NCBI RefSeq assembly: GCF_026015985.1
Contig: NZ_CP110389.1
Location: 5,984,001-6,048,000, forward strand
From: Rhodopseudomonas sp. P2A-2r
Lineage (GTDB): Bacteria; Pseudomonadota; Alphaproteobacteria; Rhizobiales; Xanthobacteraceae
Reading direction: 5' to 3'
Length of the DNA stretch: 64,000 bases
Part shown: positions 59,237 to 64,000 of the stretch, piece by piece
How the letters are laid out: each line of letters begins with the position of its first letter
Numbering within the stretch: position 1 is the first letter of the stretch
Position numbers and translations under genes: made by a program
The notes under the pieces: model-generated
What the model was told of the DNA's origin: nothing
The model's database searches: none
The model's input: only the letters and a program-made list of their open reading frames with translations

Positions 59237-60442
59237 ATGCCCCCATCATCCGAGACCACCACCCGGGACGACGGTCCCGGCGCGTGGCTGATTTTCGCCT
59301 TTGCCCTGACCTGCGGCGTCACCGTCGCCAATGTCTATTACGCGCAGCCGCTGGTCGGCCCGATCAGCGCCGCGTTCGGCATCGGCATCGATGCCGGCAG
59401 CTTCATCGTCACCATGATCCAGCTCGGCTATGTGGCCGGACTGCTGTTCCTGGTGCCGCTCGGCGATCTCGTCGAGAACAAGAAGCTGGTGCTGATCACG
59501 CTGGCCGGTTTGGTCGCCTGCCTGCTGATCTCCGTCGCCGCACCCAACGCCGCGGTGTTCTTCGCCTCATCGCTGCTGCTCGGCATCTTCGCGGTCGGGA
59601 CCCAGATGCTGGTGCCGATGGTGGCGCATCTGGCGCCCGAGCGGCGCCGCGGCCAGGTGGTCGGCACCGTCGTCTCCGGTGCGCTGTTCGGCATCCTGCT
59701 GGCGCGGCCGGTCTCGACATTGATCGCCGGCAGCTTCGGCTGGCACGCGGTCTATCTCAGCTCGGCGGTGGCGATGTGCGCCGTGATCGCGCTGATGGCC
59801 TGGGTGCTGCCGCGGCGGCAGCCGGAGCACGCGCTGACCTATCGCAAGCTGATCCATTCGTTGTGGGAGTTGTTGATCCACACGCCGGTGCTGCAGCGGC
59901 GTGCCGCCTATCAGGCGCTGTTCTTCGGCGCCTTCAGCCTGTTCTGGACCTCGTCGCCGCTGCTGCTGGAGGCGCCGCCGTTCTCGCTCGGCCATCTCGC
60001 GATGTCCGCCTTCCTGCTGTCGGGCGTCGCCGGCGCGATGATTGCTCCCTTGGCCGGCCGGCTTGCCGACCGCGGCCACAGCCGCGCCGTGACCGGCGTC
60101 GCCATCGCCGCCATGGGCCTCAGCTTCGTGCTGACGTGGATCGGCGGCAGCCACGGCTCGCTCGCCGCCTTCGTGCTCGCGGGCATCGTGCTCGATGCCG
60201 GCTCGCAGGCGCATCTGGTCACCGGCCAGCGCGCCATCTTCGCGCTGGCGCCGCACGTGCGCAGCCGGCTCAACGCGCTATATCTCGGCCTGTTCTTCTT
60301 CGGCGGCGCGGTGGGCTCGGCCGTGTCCGGCAGCGCGGTGTCGCATGGCGGCGCGGCCACGGTGAGCCTGATCGGACTGGGGTTCACCGCACTCGCGGCG
60401 CTGCTTTATGCGACTGAGTTTTTGCGGAAGCGGACGTCGTAG
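59237..60442 (+). CDS. Major facilitator superfamily transporter
   Basis: A 401-residue carrier with about 12 helices. VYYAQPLVGPISAAFG in the first helix region and LVPLGDLVENKKLVLITL, a motif A variant, suit a drug/H+-antiporter-like (YnfM-type) branch. HLAPERRRGQVVGTVVSG is a second conserved loop. ATG 59237 has GAAAAG upstream; a frame start at 58994 overlaps cld and is unlikely. It follows cld on the same strand by about 140 bases, possibly in one operon. The substrate is unknown. Confidence 0.88.
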   Translation: MPPSSETTTRDDGPGAWLIFAFALTCGVTVANVYYAQPLVGPISAAFGIGIDAGSFIVTMIQLGYVAGLLFLVPLGDLVENKKLVLITLAGLVACLLISVAAPNAAVFFASSLLLGIFAVGTQMLVPMVAHLAPERRRGQVVGTVVSGALFGILLARPVSTLIAGSFGWHAVYLSSAVAMCAVIALMAWVLPRRQPEHALTYRKLIHSLWELLIHTPVLQRRAAYQALFFGAFSLFWTSSPLLLEAPPFSLGHLAMSAFLLSGVAGAMIAPLAGRLADRGHSRAVTGVAIAAMGLSFVLTWIGGSHGSLAAFVLAGIVLDAGSQAHLVTGQRAIFALAPHVRSRLNALYLGLFFFGGAVGSAVSGSAVSHGGAATVSLIGLGFTALAALLYATEFLRKRTS

Positions 60443-60563
60443 CTGAACCTGTTGCGACGCGGAGTAGCATTGGGGCGGCGATGCACCCGATTGTTCATCA
60501 ATCGGATCTATATACCGATTTTGCAGTCTGAAGTTATCAGAGACCGAAATCTGGAGCCCTTTA

Positions 60564-62270
60564 ATGAATTTCCTCGCGCGGTTCAGGATACTGACCAAAA
60601 TTTTGTCGATCATTGTCCTGATGGCGGGCATCGCCGCAGGCGTGGCGTATCTTGGTATCACGGCGCTGAGTTCGCTCAATGCCAAGGCCGACCTGATGAG
60701 CTCTGCTGCAAAACGCGCCTTGCTGGCCGCCCGCGCCAATCAGAATGTCACCGCACTCAACCGCGCTGAGTTCCGCACAGCTCTGGACCCACGCCTGGAG
60801 AACCGGACCGCGGCACGCAAGGTCATCGAAGAGAACCTCCAGCAGTACGAAGAGCGGATCGAGCAGGTCAGCAAGACCCCGGACGAAGCGGCGCGCGCGA
60901 TGCTGCCGGCCGTCAAGGACGCTTTCGCCGCCTACAAGAAAGACATGGAGAAGACGCTTAGCCTCAGCGATGACGTCAAGGCGGCTCAACTCAGCGAAAC
61001 GACGGCGCAACTGCAAGCAGCGGCCATGGCGAGCCGTGCCGCGGCCGAAGCGCTGCAGGCCAAGGTGAAAGCACTGGCCGACCGCTTGAACGATCGCGTC
61101 GAGAATTTTGCCAAAGAGGCGACCACCGAATGTCAGGCCGCCGCGCAGATGATGGTGATCATTTCGGCCGTCGGTGTCGTGGTCGGACTGGTTCTTGGCT
61201 TCCTGATCGGCCAGTACGGAATCGCCGCGCCCATTCGCGCCGTCGTCCATCTGCTGCAGTCGCTCGCACGCGGCGGCTTCGATGTCGACGTCGCGGGCAC
61301 CGAGCGCAGGGACGAAGTGGGCGATGTCGCCAGGACCGCGCTTGTGTTCAAGGAGAACGGCCTCGCCAAGATCCGCATGGAGGCCGAACAGAAGGAAGCC
61401 GAGCAGAACGCCGTCCGCGTCCGCAAGGCCGACATGATCAAGCTCGCCCATGATTTCGAGGGAGCGGTCGGCGAGATCATCGAGACCGTGTCGTCGGCAT
61501 CGAACGAACTCGAATCCTCCGCCGCATCGCTGACAGCCACTGCCGAACGGTCGCAGCAGGTCACCACCATGGTTGCCGCGGCCTCGGAAGAAGCCTCGAC
61601 CAACGTCCAGTCGGTGGCCTCGGCCACCGAGGAAATGGCGTCCTCCGTCAACGAGATCAGCCGTCAGGTGCAGGATTCGGCGCGCATCGCCGGCGAGGTG
61701 GTGATGCAGGCGGACAAGACCAACGAGCGGATCGGCGTGCTGGCCGCTGCTGCCAGCCGCATCGGCGCTGTCGTCGAGTTGATCAACAACATTGCGGGCC
61801 AGACCAATCTGCTGGCGCTGAATGCGACCATCGAGGCGGCGCGCGCCGGCGACGCCGGCCGCGGCTTCGCCGTGGTGGCGTCCGAGGTCAAGGCGCTGGC
61901 CGAGCAGACCGCCAAGGCTACCGGCGAGGTCAGCGCGCAGATCGCCAGCATGCAGGCTGCAACCGGCGAGTCGGTGACCGCCATCAAGGAGATCGGCGTC
62001 ACCATCGCCCAGATGTCGGAAATCGCCTCGACCATCGCCTCGGCGGTGGAAGAACAGGGGGCTGCGACGCAGGAGATTTCCCGCAACGTCCAGCAGGCGG
62101 CGCAGGGCACCCAGCAGGTTTCGGTCAACATCACCGATGTGCAGCGCGGCGCGTCGGAGACCGGTTCGGCCTCGTCGCAGGTGCTGTCCGCAGCACGGTC
62201 GCTGTCGCGCGACTCGAGCCGGCTGAAGCTCGAGGTCGGCCAGTTCCTCAGCACGGTTCGGGCAGCATGA
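60564..62270 (+). CDS. Methyl-accepting chemotaxis protein
   Basis: A 568-residue receptor. First membrane helix about 10-32 ([20 protein letters not shown]), a mostly helical periplasmic sensor to about 190, second helix about 193-215 ([19 protein letters not shown]), then HAMP and the signalling domain with [20 protein letters not shown]. The C-terminal 200 residues closely resemble those of the receptor at 9143-11172, but the sensory halves differ. No pentapeptide NWETF-like tail for CheR is seen. ATG 60564 has GGAG nine bases upstream. Confidence 0.94.
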   Translation: MNFLARFRILTKILSIIVLMAGIAAGVAYLGITALSSLNAKADLMSSAAKRALLAARANQNVTALNRAEFRTALDPRLENRTAARKVIEENLQQYEERIEQVSKTPDEAARAMLPAVKDAFAAYKKDMEKTLSLSDDVKAAQLSETTAQLQAAAMASRAAAEALQAKVKALADRLNDRVENFAKEATTECQAAAQMMVIISAVGVVVGLVLGFLIGQYGIAAPIRAVVHLLQSLARGGFDVDVAGTERRDEVGDVARTALVFKENGLAKIRMEAEQKEAEQNAVRVRKADMIKLAHDFEGAVGEIIETVSSASNELESSAASLTATAERSQQVTTMVAAASEEASTNVQSVASATEEMASSVNEISRQVQDSARIAGEVVMQADKTNERIGVLAAAASRIGAVVELINNIAGQTNLLALNATIEAARAGDAGRGFAVVASEVKALAEQTAKATGEVSAQIASMQAATGESVTAIKEIGVTIAQMSEIASTIASAVEEQGAATQEISRNVQQAAQGTQQVSVNITDVQRGASETGSASSQVLSAARSLSRDSSRLKLEVGQFLSTVRAA

Positions 62271-62306
62271 TCGAACCAGGCGAGGCGCGTTAGTCAGCGC
62301 CTCGTC

Positions 62307-63200
62307 TCACGCCCCGACATAGGCCGCCAGTTCGTCGGGCGTCCCCATCGGGAAGGCCGACTTCAAATAATCGAGGAAGGCCGAGACGCGCGCGCTCAGC
62401 AGCCGGCGGGACGGATACAGCGTCCACAAAGCGATGTCCGGTCCGTCCACATCGCCCCAATGCACCAGCGTTCCGGCGGCGAGATCGTGACTGACAAGCG
62501 AGATCGGCAGCCGTCCGGCGCCGACGCCCGCGCGCACGGCATCGCGGACCATCAGCAGCGAGGACAGCCGCAGCACCGGATCGACCGCGATGCGTGATGG
62601 TCCGGCCGGCCCCCTCACGTCCCAAGCGGCCACCGGCTCGCCGGCGCCCCTCACGACGGCAGGGACAGCACGATCGTCGGCCGGACGCGCGAGGCCAGGG
62701 CTCGCCACCACCACCAGCCGATCGCGCAGAAAGATGCGGCCGACAAGGCTCGCATCCGGATCGGGATTGACCCGGATCGCCAGGTCATAGCCTTCCTCGA
62801 CCATGTCGACGGTGCGGTCTTCGGTCGTGACCTCAAGCCGGACCTCCGGGTATTTCAGCGCGAATCCAGCCGCGAGCTGGCCCATCGCGGTCTGGGAGAA
62901 CAGCAGGGGCGCGCTGATCCGCAACGTCCCGCGCGGCCGGTCTCCGCCCGAAGCGATCGCTGCGGCCGTCTCCTCGATCTCGGTCAGCAAGGCCCCGGTT
63001 CGCTCGAACAGCGCCCGCCCCTCTTCGGTCAGCTTCGGCGTCCGCGCGCCGCGCTCGAACAGACGCAGCTCGAGGGCCGCCTCCAGTTCCGCGACACGGC
63101 GGGACAGGGTGGCTTTGGGGCGGCCAGCGGCCCGCGCGGCCCGGCCGAACCCGCCGTGCCGAGCCACAAGATTGAAGTCAGCTAGGGCAAGCAGATCCAT
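62307..63200 (-). CDS. LysR-family transcription regulator
   Basis: A 297-residue regulator. The winged HTH spans 1-60: LLALADFNLVARHGGFGRAA, then ATLSRRVAELEAALELRLFE. The effector-binding domain follows with GTLRISAPLLFSQ. ATG 63200 has GGTGG upstream; a start 48 bases earlier is less likely. It is divergent from the NmrA-like gene with a shared 101-base region, the classic arrangement for a LysR protein and its target. The DNA site is probably the inverted repeat at 63201-63301. Confidence 0.92.
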   Translation of the reverse strand: MDLLALADFNLVARHGGFGRAARAAGRPKATLSRRVAELEAALELRLFERGARTPKLTEEGRALFERTGALLTEIEETAAAIASGGDRPRGTLRISAPLLFSQTAMGQLAAGFALKYPEVRLEVTTEDRTVDMVEEGYDLAIRVNPDPDASLVGRIFLRDRLVVVASPGLARPADDRAVPAVVRGAGEPVAAWDVRGPAGPSRIAVDPVLRLSSLLMVRDAVRAGVGAGRLPISLVSHDLAAGTLVHWGDVDGPDIALWTLYPSRRLLSARVSAFLDYLKSAFPMGTPDELAAYVGA

Positions 63201-63301
63201 ATGTTCCACCAATGAGACGATCTGTCTAAATATACTGTCTATCGGCACAAATGTGGATCGCTATTTTCCGGGTGTGTTTTCAACCAACCGGAGTGATCCC
63301 C
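63201..63301. promoter_or_regulatory. Divergent promoter region with possible LysR site
   Basis: AGACGATCTGTCT (about 63211-63223) is an inverted repeat AGAC-N5-GTCT, followed by a direct echo CTGTCTAAATATACTGTCTA. Between divergent LysR and NmrA-like genes this is a plausible operator; no footprint is available. Confidence 0.45.
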
Positions 63302-64000
63302 ATGACCATCCTCGTTACCGGCGCAACCGGCACCATCGGCCGCCAGGTCGTCGAACAGCTCGTCAAGCGCGGCGCCGACGTGCGGGCGCTGGTCCGCGAT
63401 CCCGCCAAGACGAACCTGCCGGCGGGCGTCACCGTCGTGCAGGGCGATCTGCTCGACGTCGACTCGCTACGCGGCGCCTTTGCAGGTGCCTCCACCCTGT
63501 TTCTGCTCAACGCCGTGGTGGCCGATGAAGTCACGCAGGCGCTGATCGCGCTCAACCTCGCCCGCGAGGCCGGCATCGAACGGATCGTCTATCTGTCGGT
63601 GATCCACAGCGATCTCTACGTGAACGTGCCGCACTTCGCCGGCAAGTTCGGCGTCGAGCGGATGATCGAGCGGATGGGCTTCAACGCCACCATCCTGCGC
63701 CCGGCATATTTCATGAACAACGATCTCACCATCAAGGACGTCGTGCTAGGCCATGGCGTCTACCCGATGCCGGTCGGCAGCAAGGGCCTCGCCATGGTCG
63801 ATGCACGCGACATCGGCGAGATCGCGGCCATCGAACTGATCCGTCGCGAGCAGGCGACCGCCCCGCTGCCGCTCGAGCGCATCAACGTCGTCGGTCCGGA
63901 CACGCTGACCGGGGACCAGATCGCCGCCATCTGGTCGGAGGTGCTGGGTCGTCCCATCGCCTATGGCGGCGACGACACCGCAGCTTTCGAGCAGAACCTC
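63302..64000 (+). CDS. NmrA-like NAD(P)-binding protein (partial, cut by window end)
   Basis: The first 233 residues of a Rossmann-fold protein: MTILVTGATGTIGRQVVEQL with the GxxGxxG motif, then RALVRDPAKTNLPAGVTVVQ, GDLLDVDSLRGAF and AGIERIVYLSV. It resembles atypical SDR/NmrA proteins that sense or reduce. The active-site Tyr-xxx-Lys is not clearly present, in line with NmrA-like sensors. Expression is likely controlled by the divergent LysR gene. The C-terminus lies beyond the window. Confidence 0.88.
   Translation, partial: MTILVTGATGTIGRQVVEQLVKRGADVRALVRDPAKTNLPAGVTVVQGDLLDVDSLRGAFAGASTLFLLNAVVADEVTQALIALNLAREAGIERIVYLSVIHSDLYVNVPHFAGKFGVERMIERMGFNATILRPAYFMNNDLTIKDVVLGHGVYPMPVGSKGLAMVDARDIGEIAAIELIRREQATAPLPLERINVVGPDTLTGDQIAAIWSEVLGRPIAYGGDDTAAFEQNL

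Overview
The window looks like chromosomal DNA of a Nitrobacteraceae-type alphaproteobacterium (the Bradyrhizobium / Rhodopseudomonas / Nitrobacter group). It is GC-rich and carries a fliF-fliG-fliH-fliN-flbD flagellar block, a SciP (DUF1153) CtrA regulator, a type-2 lumazine synthase under an FMN riboswitch, a Rhodobacter-type PmtA, BA14K and DUF1236 secreted proteins, and a short Nitrobacter-like chlorite dismutase. No tRNA, rRNA, transposase, integrase or CRISPR array was seen.

Layout. 1-11.2 kb: the 3' end of an unknown gene, a DUF2339 membrane protein, a Gly-rich secreted protein, a carbamoyltransferase, a hybrid sensor kinase and a chemoreceptor, the last two frameshifted. 11.2-26 kb: dispersed palindromes, a quinone reductase-like enzyme, a thioesterase, riboswitch-controlled ribH, an MFS carrier, a SleB cell wall hydrolase, ppdK with a Lys/Ala-rich tail, small secreted proteins, an internally duplicated protein of unknown function, pmtA and mnmA. 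26.1-34.3 kb: flagellar genes fliK, flgD, sciP, fliF, fliG, fliH, fliN and flbD. 34.3-45 kb: a palindromic repeat, two coupled small membrane proteins, a Dda/RecD-like helicase, BA14K, msrA and msrB, several small hypotheticals, two tandem paralogous diguanylate cyclases and a lytic transglycosylase. 45-53 kb: a GC-rich block without a convincing gene, a lower-GC broken DUF3800-like gene, a GIY-YIG protein, a hydrolase, a third diguanylate cyclase, a PfpI-type protein, an SDR, an LprI-like protein and a SnoaL-like protein. 53-64 kb: rpoD and dnaG, a brnTA pair whose toxin has a stop codon, chlorite dismutase, an MFS carrier, a second chemoreceptor, and a divergent LysR / NmrA-like pair cut by the window end.

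How the genes relate. Motility and signalling dominate: flagellar MS-ring, switch, export-regulator and hook genes with their regulators FlbD and SciP, two chemoreceptors with closely similar signalling domains, and three membrane GGDEF proteins with an inhibitory-site RxxD. The rest is housekeeping (rpoD, dnaG, mnmA, ribH, ppdK) and stress repair (msrA, msrB, cld).

The main caution is sequence quality. At least six genes, including the essential dnaG, are broken by small indels, mostly in runs of 4-5 identical bases. This is more like sequencing or assembly error than real gene loss, so the 'pseudogene' calls below mean 'reading frame broken in this sequence'. I saw no clear, wholly new multi-gene system. 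The items most worth following up are the short chlorite dismutase, the duplicated-domain protein beside the flagellar genes, the SciP/CtrA-site arrangement, the tailed PPDK and the repeat families.
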